A program made the position numbers and the translations under genes. This document shows positions 1-6,557 of a stretch of DNA of 8,464 nucleotides, piece after piece. Location of the stretch: assembly GCA_900544945.1 (NCBI GenBank), contig UQXG01000100.1, positions 1 through 8,464 of the forward strand, read 5' to 3'. The notes below the pieces were generated by a model that saw only the letters and a program-made list of their open reading frames with translations, had not been told where the DNA came from and ran no database searches. The stretch is from an uncultured Eubacteriales bacterium. Lineage in GTDB: Bacteria; Bacillota; Clostridia; Oscillospirales; Oscillospiraceae. Within the stretch, counting starts at the first letter, position 1. Each line of letters starts with the position of its first letter.

Positions 1-69
1 CAATTGCCACCGGCAATTGTTAGATTTTAATTCGCTGCGCGGAGCACCACCCCAGTGGGAAGGCTTTGG
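1..69 (+). repeat. Dispersed intergenic repeat, copy A (CAATTG-palindrome family)
   Basis: This block starts with the near-palindrome CAATTGCCACCGGCAATTG (8-bp arms) and runs through GGAGCACCACC to AAGGCTTTGG. The same succession of words recurs at 6297-6367 with a few substitutions and a 3-nt length difference. It is non-coding and looks like one member of a multicopy intergenic family; it may extend left of the window. Confidence 0.75.
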
Positions 70-103
70 AAACGGATTGTGACCGGAGGGAATCCCTGGA
101 AGG

Positions 104-140
104 TGCCACGCCAGTGTGAGCACTGGCTCGCAATGACATG
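104..140 (-). repeat. REP-like hairpin repeat, copy 1
   Basis: This 37-nt unit is the exact reverse complement of 8427-8463. It contains a 6-bp hairpin (CCAGTG 111-116, CACTGG 121-126) with a 4-nt loop. A diverged third copy lies at 5972-6010. The stem plus conserved flanks and multiple copies fit a REP/BIME-type extragenic palindrome. No transposase is nearby. Confidence 0.8.
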
Positions 141-180
141 TGGTATATAACATCTGGAAGAGAAAAAGTCTCGGCCAGAC

Positions 181-216
181 AAAAATCCACCCCCGGGAAT
201 CTTCCCGGGGGTGGAT
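181..216 (-). terminator. Rho-independent terminator of pckA
   Basis: A 15-bp perfect inverted repeat (185-199 with 202-216) is GC-rich in its core. Read on the minus strand it is followed by a run of T (plus-strand A run 181-185). It lies 22 nt downstream of the pckA stop codon, in the right orientation for an intrinsic terminator. Confidence 0.9.
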
Positions 217-238
217 TGCGTTTAGACGGTAAGCCGAA

Positions 239-1837
<1,599 letters not shown>

Positions 1838-1873
1838 TGCAAAAACCTCTTTCATTATGAAATAATAAATTAA

Positions 1874-1923
1874 GGGGGAGCCGTTGCCGGTTCCGGGGAT
1901 GCCCGCTTGCGACCCGGTTCCCC
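1874..1923 (-). promoter_or_regulatory. GC-rich structured 5' leader of pckA
   Basis: Between the predicted promoter and the pckA start lies a leader of about 95 nt. It contains an outer 5-bp pairing (1875-1879 with 1919-1923) enclosing further complementary CCGG-rich segments, with the word GAACCGG present twice. It contrasts with the AT-rich sequence on either side. It may fold in the mRNA; no known riboswitch class was recognised and no regulatory role is shown. Confidence 0.35.
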
Positions 1924-1938
1924 TAAATTTGCAAATCT

Positions 1939-1967
1939 ATCTTACACTATCGATATAAGAAAATCAA
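1939..1967 (-). promoter_or_regulatory. Predicted sigma-A promoter of pckA
   Basis: On the minus strand TTGATT (plus positions 1962-1967) is followed after 17 nt by TAAGAT (1939-1944), a good -35/-10 pair with ideal spacing. It lies about 100 nt upstream of the pckA start in an AT-rich stretch. Confidence 0.6.
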
Positions 1968-1984
1968 TATCCAAAAGTGTAAAA

Positions 1985-2211
1985 AAACTATGGACAAGAT
2001 AGGAAAAATTCTATGCGTTTCTGCGCCGGAGGACAAATTTGACAGGCACGCAGGCCAAAGAGCCGGCCTGTGCCTGCCGTGGAACGGAAAAATCCGGAAA
2101 AAGAGGGACTGCCTCCGGGAAAGCGTCTCCGCTGCCGGATTTTGTCTGCCGTCAGGTTCGACAGCGAATAGAAAAATACGATATAAATATACCGAAAAAC
2201 AGAAAAACCTA
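1985..2211. other. Divergent intergenic spacer with two inverted repeats, no convincing gene
   Basis: Between the two opposing promoters, two stem-forming segments stand out: an imperfect 12-bp palindrome at 2043-2076 (CAGGCA...TGCCTG outside, CAGGCC...GGCCTG inside, 2-nt bulge), and a 9-bp inverted repeat pairing 2089-2097 with 2135-2143. Open frames across this stretch lack a Shine-Dalgarno and do not share the third-position G/C bias of the flanking genes. The function of the stems is unknown; they might separate the two promoters. Confidence 0.4.
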
Positions 2212-2240
2212 TTTACAATCTGGAAACGTTGTGTTAATAT
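2212..2240 (+). promoter_or_regulatory. Predicted promoter of the oxaloacetate decarboxylase operon
   Basis: TTTACA (2212-2217) is followed after 17 nt by TAATAT (2235-2240). Transcription would then start near 2246-2248, at the foot of the first leader helix, about 155 nt before the first gene. Confidence 0.6.
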
Positions 2241-2244
2241 GTAT

Positions 2245-2398
2245 CCGGTGGAAGTTGGGGCTTGAGCTCTAAAGGCGGGCCCGATTTTCACCGGCTGATT
2301 GTTTTTAACCAGTCGTCCCGACTGCGGACGCGCCTGGTCTAAAAATAGTTTTTGGACGGTTTACCGTCCGTCAAAATCCATTTCTACGGAGGTTAAAA
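2245..2398 (+). promoter_or_regulatory. Structured leader RNA of the oad operon (candidate riboswitch or attenuator)
   Basis: Several helices can be read directly. Helix 1 pairs 2245-2253 with 2286-2294 (nine pairs, one G-U) and encloses a smaller GGGC/GCCC pairing (2258-2261 with 2279-2282). Helix 2 pairs 2302-2312 with 2334-2345 (eleven pairs, one bulge at 2339) and encloses a 5-bp stem (2314-2318 with 2326-2330). Helix 3 is GGACGG/CCGTCC (2354-2359 with 2364-2369). The 5' arm of helix 2 (2303-2310) is also perfectly complementary to 2391-2398, which overlaps the GGAGG Shine-Dalgarno (2388-2392) of the first gene. The two pairings exclude each other, the layout expected of a translational switch. 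I could not assign it to a known RNA class, and no ligand is known; sodium is only a guess from the downstream genes. Confidence 0.5.
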
Positions 2399-2402
2399 CC
2401 AA

Positions 2403-3812
2403 ATGGCTCAGAAAGTCCAATTCACTGAAACCGTCCTTCGTGATGCCAACCAGTCCCTGATGGCGACCCGTATGGCTTACAGCGACATGGAGGGCATCCT
2501 GTCCACCATGGATAAGGCCGGTTACTACTCTGTGGAGTGCTGGGGCGGCGCTACCTTTGACAGCTGCCTGCGCTACCTGAACGAGGATCCCTGGGAGCGG
2601 CTGCGCAACATCCGCAAGGCCATGCCCAACACCCGGCTGCAGATGCTGCTGCGGGGCCAGAACCTGCTGGGTTACAAGCACTATCACGACGACGTTGTGG
2701 AGAAGTTCGTGGAGCTGTCCATCAAGAACGGCATTGATGTGCTGCGTATCTTCGACGCTCTGAACGACTTCCGGAATATCCGCACCGCTCTGGAGGCGAC
2801 CAAGAAGTACGCCACCAAGAACACCGTGGCTTCCGGCTGCATTTCCTACACCCAGTCCCCTGTCCACACCCCCGCCAAGTACGCCGAGATGTGCAAGGAG
2901 CTGCAGACCATGGGCTTCGACACCATCTGCCTGAAGGATATGGCCGGCACCATGAGCCCCAGCGAGGCTGAGCAGCTGTTCAAGGGCATCAAGGACGCGG
3001 GCGTGACCCTGCCCCTGATTCTGCACACCCACTGCACCACCGGCATGGCTTACATGACCGTCATGAAGGCTGTGGAAGCCGGTGTGGACATCATCGACAC
3101 CGCTACCTCCTGCTTCTCCAACGGCACCAGCCAGCCCGCTACCGAGACCCTGTACTACGCTCTGAGCGAGCTGGGCATCGAGACCGGCCTGAACGAGAAG
3201 GTTATCAACGAGGTCAACAACTACTTCAAGCCCGTCAAGCAGAAGTACATCGACAACAAGACCCTGAACCCCAAGTCCATGGGCACCGACGCTCAGGCTC
3301 TGGTTTACAAGGTTCCCGGCGGTATGCTGTCCAACATGATCGCGAACCTCACCGATATGCACGCCATGGATAAGTTCGACGCCGCTCTGGCCGAGATCCC
3401 CTCCGTCCGGAAGGACATGGGCTATCCTCCTCTGGTCACTCCTCTGTCCCAGATGGTGGGCAACCAGGCCGTGACCAACGTGCTGGTGGGCGAGCGCTAC
3501 AAGAACATCTCCAAGGAAGTCAAGGCTTACTTCAAGGGCGAGTACGGCATTGCCCCCGCTCCCGTGGACGCCGATCTGGAGAAGCGGATCCTGACCGAGG
3601 CCGGCATGGACAAGCCTCTGGACTGCCGGGTGGAAGACAGCAAGCGCACCGGCAAGGAGTTTGCCGACGCCAAGGCTGCTCTGGGCGATCTGGCCAAGAC
3701 CGATGAGGACGTGATGAGCTACATCTGCTTCCCCGCCCAGGCCGAGAAGTTCCTGGAAGGCCGTAAGGCTGCGGAAGAGAACAAGGTTACCTACACCATT
3801 ACCGAGGCGTAA
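2403..3812 (+). CDS. oadA: Oxaloacetate decarboxylase alpha subunit (carboxyltransferase)
   Basis: A 469-residue cytosolic carboxyltransferase that moves CO2 from oxaloacetate to the biotin on its partner carrier, releasing pyruvate. The N-terminal TIM-barrel (about 5-270) shows the metal-site residues of the pyruvate carboxylase/transcarboxylase-5S/OadA family: Asp14 in LRDANQS, Lys178 in CLKDMAG (the carbamylated lysine of the family) and His208/His210 in LHTHCTTG. The conserved PYC/OadA domain follows (about 290-450), including PGGMLSNM and PPLVTPLSQ. It ends before any biotin domain, unlike longer fused OadA proteins; the carrier is a separate gene downstream. GGAGG lies 10 nt before the ATG. 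One oddity: Asn16 stands where family members that I recall have His (DAHQS). A pyruvate carboxylase B subunit or transcarboxylase 5S would look similar, but the OadB/OadG neighbours favour the sodium pump. Confidence 0.9.
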   Translation: MAQKVQFTETVLRDANQSLMATRMAYSDMEGILSTMDKAGYYSVECWGGATFDSCLRYLNEDPWERLRNIRKAMPNTRLQMLLRGQNLLGYKHYHDDVVEKFVELSIKNGIDVLRIFDALNDFRNIRTALEATKKYATKNTVASGCISYTQSPVHTPAKYAEMCKELQTMGFDTICLKDMAGTMSPSEAEQLFKGIKDAGVTLPLILHTHCTTGMAYMTVMKAVEAGVDIIDTATSCFSNGTSQPATETLYYALSELGIETGLNEKVINEVNNYFKPVKQKYIDNKTLNPKSMGTDAQALVYKVPGGMLSNMIANLTDMHAMDKFDAALAEIPSVRKDMGYPPLVTPLSQMVGNQAVTNVLVGERYKNISKEVKAYFKGEYGIAPAPVDADLEKRILTEAGMDKPLDCRVEDSKRTGKEFADAKAALGDLAKTDEDVMSYICFPAQAEKFLEGRKAAEENKVTYTITEA

Positions 3813-3826
3813 GGAGGAACCTTACT

Positions 3827-4177
3827 ATGATGCTTACTTCTGATATTTCTATCGGCGAGGCCGGCGTGTACGCTCTGCTGGGCTATGCGGTTGTGTTCTT
3901 TGGCCTGATCCTGCTGATGGCCGTGGTCATCGCCATGGGCAAGGCCTTCTCCGCCAAGGAGAACAAGGCTGCCGCCGCCAATCAGGCTGCTAAGGCTGCT
4001 GTTGCCGCCGTTCCTGTTGCCGCCGCTCCCAAGGCTGTGGCCCCCGGCTCCGCCGGTGAGCTGAAGCTTCATGATGTGGAGCCTAAGACCGCAGCTATGC
4101 TGATGGCCATCGTGGCCGACAAAATGGGCAAGCCCCTGAACGAGCTGCGCTTCAAATCCATCAAGGAGGTCAAATAA
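3827..4177 (+). CDS. oadG: OadG-family small membrane subunit of the decarboxylase
   Basis: A 116-residue protein with one transmembrane segment (about residues 14-37), an Ala-rich flexible linker (about 48-75) and a small conserved C-terminal segment (about 76-116, DVEPKTAAMLM... to the end). This is the layout of gamma/delta-type subunits of Na+-pumping decarboxylases, which anchor and assemble the complex between the soluble carboxyltransferase and the beta channel. It starts 14 nt after the alpha gene with AAGGAGG 9 nt before the ATG at 3827; a second ATG at 3830 is also possible but less well spaced. Subunit identity rests on layout and operon position, because these small subunits diverge strongly in sequence. 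Confidence 0.8.
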   Translation: MMLTSDISIGEAGVYALLGYAVVFFGLILLMAVVIAMGKAFSAKENKAAAANQAAKAAVAAVPVAAAPKAVAPGSAGELKLHDVEPKTAAMLMAIVADKMGKPLNELRFKSIKEVK

Positions 4178-4179
4178 TT

Positions 4180-4581
4180 ATGAAGTATAAAGTTACTCTG
4201 AAGGGCCGTACTTACGAGGTCGAGGTGGAGGCCGGCGAGGCCATCCTGCTGGACGAGTACGAGGCCATTGCGCCTTCCGCTCCCGCCGCTGCCCCTGCCG
4301 CCGCTCCTGCCGCTGCTCCCGCCGCCGCTCCCGCTGCTGCCCCTGCCGCTCCCGTGGTCACCGGCGCCGGTGAGCCTGTGAACGCCCCCATGCCCGGCAA
4401 CATCCTTAAGGTGAACGTCACCGCCGGCCAGGCTGTCAAGTCCGGCGACGTGCTGTGCATCCTGGAGGCTATGAAGATGGAGAACGAGATCATGGCTCCC
4501 AAGGACGGAACCGTTACCCAGGTTCTGGTTTCCAAGGGCAATACTGTGGACACCGGGGCACCTCTGGTTGTGATCGGTTAA
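4180..4581 (+). CDS. Biotin carrier protein of the decarboxylase
   Basis: A 133-residue biotinyl carrier. The first 30 residues form a small beta-rich segment typical of these carriers (MKYKVTLKGRTYEVEVE). A Pro/Ala linker follows (31-58), then a biotinyl-lipoyl domain (about 64-133) with the signature EAMKMENE, where Lys99 is the biotin attachment site. The carrier shuttles carboxybiotin between the alpha subunit and the beta membrane subunit. Its Shine-Dalgarno AAGGAGG (4163-4169) lies inside the last codons of the preceding gene, with only 2 nt between the genes, suggesting translational coupling. It corresponds to the C-terminal part of fused OadA proteins or to MmdC-type gamma subunits. 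No biotin ligase gene is present in the window. Confidence 0.93.
   Translation: MKYKVTLKGRTYEVEVEAGEAILLDEYEAIAPSAPAAAPAAAPAAAPAAAPAAAPAAPVVTGAGEPVNAPMPGNILKVNVTAGQAVKSGDVLCILEAMKMENEIMAPKDGTVTQVLVSKGNTVDTGAPLVVIG
4285..4344 (+). repeat. Five tandem 12-bp units coding AAAP
   Basis: Five consecutive in-frame 12-bp units each encode Ala-Ala-Ala-Pro (residues 36-55 of the biotin carrier). Synonymous codons vary between units, so the DNA repeat is degenerate while the peptide repeat is exact. It forms the mobile linker that lets the biotin domain swing between active sites; unit number could vary between strains. Confidence 0.9.
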
Positions 4582-4593
4582 GGAGGGCTCCCA

Positions 4594-5808
4594 ATGAATG
4601 TTGGTGCGATCCTTCTGAAGCTGTGGAATAATTCCGGCTTTGCCGCCATTATTTCCGGTTTCGTTTCCAATAACGGCTGGCAGAACCTGGTGATGCTGGT
4701 CATCGCCTGCGTGCTGCTGTACCTGGCCATTGTCAAGAAGTTCGAGCCCCTGCTGCTGGTGGGCATCGCCTTCGGCTGCCTGCTGACGAACCTGCCCAAC
4801 GCCGGTCTGTATCATCAGGAGCTGTGGGATGCCTTCATGAATCCCGAAAGCCCTGTGTATCACAGCTTCGGCGAGATCATGCGCAACGGCGGACTGCTGG
4901 ATATCTTCTACATCGGCGTCAAGACCAGCCTGTATCCCTGCCTGATTTTCATGGGCGTGGGTGCTATGACTGACTTTGGCCCTCTGCTTAGCAATCCCAA
5001 GAGCCTGCTGCTGGGCGCTGCCGCTCAGCTGGGCGTGTTCGTTGCCTTCTTCGGTGCCGTGTGCATGGGCTTTACCGGTAAGGAAGCCGCTTCCATCGGC
5101 ATCATCGGCGGTGCGGACGGCCCCACTGCCATCTTCCTGACCACCCGCCTGGCTCCCCACCTGCTGGGCGCCATCGCCGTGGCGGCCTACTCCTACATGG
5201 CGCTGATTCCTCTGATTCAGCCCCCCATCATGAACCTGCTGACCACCGCTGAGAGCCGGAAGATCAAGATGGTTCAGACCCGGGTGGTTTCCAAGACCGA
5301 GAAGATCATCTTCCCCATCCTGGTTACCATGTTCGTGGCTCTGCTGCTGCCTGACACCGCTCCTCTGATCGGCTGCCTGATGCTGGGCAACCTGTTCAAG
5401 GAGACCGGCTGCACCGAGCGTCTTTCCGACACCGTGCAGAACGCCCTGATGAACATTGTCACCATCCTGCTGTCCACCGCCGTGGGCTCCACCATGGTTG
5501 GCTCCACCTTCCTCACCGGCCAGACCCTGAAGATTGTCGTTCTGGGCGTTGTCGCTTTCGGCATCTCCACCGCCGGCGGCCTGCTGGGCGGCAACGTGAT
5601 GTGCTGGGCCACCAAGGGTGCCGTCAACCCCCTGATCGGCTCTGCCGGCGTGTCCGCCGTGCCCATGGCTGCCCGTGTGTCCAACAAGGAAGGCCAGAAG
5701 GCCAACCCCTCCAACTTCCTGCTGATGCACGCTATGGGCCCCAACGTGGCCGGTGTTATCGGCTCCGCCATCGCCGCTGGCTTCCTGCTCAGCGTCTTCG
5801 GCGGCTAA
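4594..5808 (+). CDS. oadB: Na+-translocating oxaloacetate decarboxylase beta subunit
   Basis: A 404-residue polytopic membrane protein that decarboxylates carboxybiotin and couples this to sodium export. Many hydrophobic segments alternate with short loops along the whole length. Two family signatures are visible: GGADGPTAIFLTT, with Asp175 at the position of the essential sodium-site aspartate (Asp203 in Klebsiella), and NPLIGSAGVSAVP, with Asn345, Gly349 and Ser354 spaced exactly like Klebsiella Asn373, Gly377 and Ser382. AGGAGG (4581-4586) lies 7 nt before the ATG and only 12 nt separate it from the carrier gene. It is the last gene of the operon, with a terminator about 30 nt downstream. 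Beta subunits of methylmalonyl-CoA and glutaconyl-CoA decarboxylases are close relatives; the OadA-type alpha gene decides the substrate here. Confidence 0.95.
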   Translation: MNVGAILLKLWNNSGFAAIISGFVSNNGWQNLVMLVIACVLLYLAIVKKFEPLLLVGIAFGCLLTNLPNAGLYHQELWDAFMNPESPVYHSFGEIMRNGGLLDIFYIGVKTSLYPCLIFMGVGAMTDFGPLLSNPKSLLLGAAAQLGVFVAFFGAVCMGFTGKEAASIGIIGGADGPTAIFLTTRLAPHLLGAIAVAAYSYMALIPLIQPPIMNLLTTAESRKIKMVQTRVVSKTEKIIFPILVTMFVALLLPDTAPLIGCLMLGNLFKETGCTERLSDTVQNALMNIVTILLSTAVGSTMVGSTFLTGQTLKIVVLGVVAFGISTAGGLLGGNVMCWATKGAVNPLIGSAGVSAVPMAARVSNKEGQKANPSNFLLMHAMGPNVAGVIGSAIAAGFLLSVFGG

Positions 5809-5839
5809 TTCGATTCTTCCCAAACCCCTTTCCAAAAGG

Positions 5840-5869
5840 CGTGCCGCATTTTTGCGGCACGTCTTTTTT
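5840..5869 (+). terminator. Rho-independent terminator of the oad operon
   Basis: A perfect 9-bp GC-rich stem (5840-5848 with 5853-5861), a TTTT loop, and a T run at 5864-5869 lie just after the oadB stop. This is a textbook intrinsic terminator on the plus strand. Confidence 0.93.
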
Positions 5870-5971
5870 GTCGGAAGCCCCGGCGGGCAATGCGTGCGCC
5901 AGTTGGGCGGTAATCGACAGACCATTGGGTACAAGCTCGGTATCGTTCTTGCAGTGCATTTCGATAAATGC
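5870..5971. other. Intergenic stretch without recognised content
   Basis: Between the oad terminator and the first repeat of the next block I see no Shine-Dalgarno-preceded frame, no promoter and no strong hairpin. Together with 5972-6410 it makes a gene-free stretch of about 540 bp, the rest of which is repeats. Confidence 0.5.
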
Positions 5972-6010
5972 TGTCATTGCGAACCAGTCCGCAGACTGGT
6001 GTGGCAATCC
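5972..6010 (+). repeat. REP-like hairpin repeat, copy 2
   Basis: TGTCATTGCGAACCAGTC... through GTGGCAATCC matches the repeat at 8429-8464, but its hairpin is CCAGTC/GACTGG instead of CCAGTG/CACTGG. Both arms changed together, so pairing is preserved. An outer ATTGC/GCAAT pairing frames the hairpin. Confidence 0.8.
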
Positions 6011-6047
6011 GTATTTCTTCTCCGGGAACTATCGTAAGGATCAGTAG

Positions 6048-6066
6048 GGGCGGCCATCGGCCGCCC
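6048..6066. repeat. GGGCGGCC/GGCCGCCC hairpin
   Basis: An 8-bp perfect GC stem (6048-6055 with 6059-6066) with a 3-nt loop abuts the MITE-like element. There is no T run, so it is not an intrinsic terminator. It is probably part of the repeat block. Confidence 0.6.
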
Positions 6067-6067
6067 G

Positions 6068-6215
6068 AGGCTCCCCTTGCTGACCAAGGGGAGCTGTCTC
6101 GTGCGTCCCCCGCAAGCACGAGACTGAGGGGATCAGAACTTGCCCATTTTGACAATCCCTCAGTCATGGCCTTGCGGGAGACGGCCATGCCAGCTCCCTT
6201 TACACAAGGGAGCCT
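6068..6215. mobile_element. MITE-like palindromic element, about 150 bp
   Basis: The ends are imperfect inverted repeats: AGGCTCCCC...GGGGAGCTG (6068-6096) and CAGCTCCC...GGGAGCCT (6191-6215). Each end is itself a small palindrome. Inside lie further stems: a 9-bp pair (6096-6104 with 6116-6124), CCCTCAGT paired with ACTGAGGG (6157-6164 with 6123-6130), and CATGGCC/GGCCATG (6165-6171 with 6183-6189). There is no coding capacity, and no clear target-site duplication in the immediate flanks. The left end recurs alone at 8383-8411. A non-autonomous transposon relic or a large REP/BIME cluster would both fit. Confidence 0.6.
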
Positions 6216-6296
6216 GGGGTGCTCCCGCACCAGTGCGTTTTTTGATAGTGCCGGTAGCGACCTCATCCGCCCTTCGGGCACCTATACATTATTGTG

Positions 6297-6367
6297 CAAT
6301 TGCCACTGGCAATTGTTTAATCTGAATTCACTGCGTGGAGCACCACCCTCCCAGGGGAAGGCTTTGG
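6297..6367 (+). repeat. Dispersed intergenic repeat, copy B (CAATTG-palindrome family)
   Basis: This copy aligns over its whole length to positions 1-69, starting with the same CAATTGCCAC(T/C)GGCAATTG palindrome and ending in GGAAGGCTTTGG. The difference in the palindrome falls in its 2-nt centre, so the stem is intact. Confidence 0.75.
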
Positions 6368-6381
6368 TGCACGCACTGTCA

Positions 6382-6406
6382 GCGGCGACTCGCCGCAGAA
6401 TTTTTT
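6382..6406 (+). terminator. Weak terminator-like hairpin before the metY promoter
   Basis: GCGGCG/CGCCGC (6382-6387 with 6391-6396), a 3-nt loop, four bases, then a T run (6401-6406). The gap before the T run makes it weaker than the other terminators. It could insulate the metY promoter from upstream transcription. Confidence 0.35.
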
Positions 6407-6408
6407 CA

Positions 6409-6433
6409 AATCCCTATTGACAAAGTAGGATAT
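6409..6433. promoter_or_regulatory. Possible Rrf2/IscR-like operator over the metY -35 box
   Basis: Its right half AGTAGGATAT matches 8 of 10 positions of the E. coli IscR type-1 half site (AGTCRRSTAT, recalled from memory). The left half and centre match more weakly, for about 17 of 25 in total by eye. The site overlaps the -35 hexamer, a position suited to repression, and the unit's last gene encodes an Rrf2 protein. The match is speculative. Confidence 0.3.
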
Positions 6434-6445
6434 AGATGCTATACT
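6417..6445 (+). promoter_or_regulatory. Promoter of the metY unit
   Basis: A consensus TTGACA (6417-6422) with a 17-nt spacer and TATACT (6440-6445). Transcription should start near 6452, giving a leader of about 160 nt. A small dyad TATAG-ATG-CTATA (6431-6443) overlaps the -10 region. Confidence 0.85.
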
Positions 6446-6463
6446 TCAAACACCTACCAAACA
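6438..6463 (+). repeat. 26-bp element, upstream copy (over the -10 box)
   Basis: GCTATACTTCAAAC followed by ACCTACCAAACA. It matches 22 of 26 positions of 6558-6583, exactly 120 bp downstream. It covers the -10 hexamer and the predicted transcription start. Confidence 0.75.
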
Positions 6464-6492
6464 GATGAGTAATTGAGAAAGAGGTGTTCCCT

Positions 6493-6549
6493 ATGACGGA
6501 AAATATGGAAACACTGATTCGGGCGAACTTCCGCTTTGGTCGAATGTGA
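6493..6549 (+). CDS. Putative 18-residue leader peptide upstream of metY
   Basis: An ATG preceded by a strong Shine-Dalgarno (AGAGGTG, 6480-6486, 6 nt spacing) opens an 18-codon frame ending in TGA, reading MTENMETLIRANFRFGRM. It lies between the metY promoter and metY, 63 nt before the metY start. Its Shine-Dalgarno is better than that of metY itself. The second half of the frame can fold as a hairpin (ATTCG 6517-6521 with CGAAT 6541-6545). There is no cysteine run, and only Met codons would directly sense a sulfur amino acid (three of 18, including the start and the last codon). I do not recognise the peptide family. It may act in translation-coupled control of metY. Confidence 0.5.
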   Translation: MTENMETLIRANFRFGRM

Positions 6550-6557
6550 CGCACGTT

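Noticed and set aside
1..140. A CRISPR array from the repeated palindromes
   Set aside because: Copies are thousands of bases apart and in both orientations, with no regular spacers and no cas genes.
1990..2265. A 91-codon plus-strand frame in the divergent intergenic region
   Set aside because: There is no Shine-Dalgarno before its ATG, its composition differs from the neighbouring genes, and it runs through the oad promoter and inverted repeats.
2361..3362. A 333-codon minus-strand frame over oadA, and a similar 428-codon frame over metY (6559-7845)
   Set aside because: Both are antisense shadows with His/Gly/Val-rich low-complexity products and no start signals.
2403..5808. Methylmalonyl-CoA or glutaconyl-CoA decarboxylase instead of oxaloacetate decarboxylase
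   Set aside because: Those enzymes use crotonase-fold carboxyltransferases. The alpha subunit here is the TIM-barrel type with carbamyl-Lys and His-x-His metal ligands.
4069..5934. A 621-codon open frame on the minus strand across the oadG-biotin carrier-oadB region
   Set aside because: It has Gln/His/Gly-rich composition, spans three well-supported genes and lacks a ribosome site. It is a codon-bias shadow.
6226..6243. CGCACCAGTGCG followed by six T as a terminator
   Set aside because: After allowing a loop only about four pairs remain, and no gene lies upstream to terminate; it is probably part of the repeat block.
5789..6281. Short open frames in the repeat block on both strands, and one at 8267-8464 on the minus strand
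   Set aside because: Their starts (MPHQSADWFAMT, MPRQCEHWLAMT) are just translations of the REP-like repeat, and no ribosome sites precede them.
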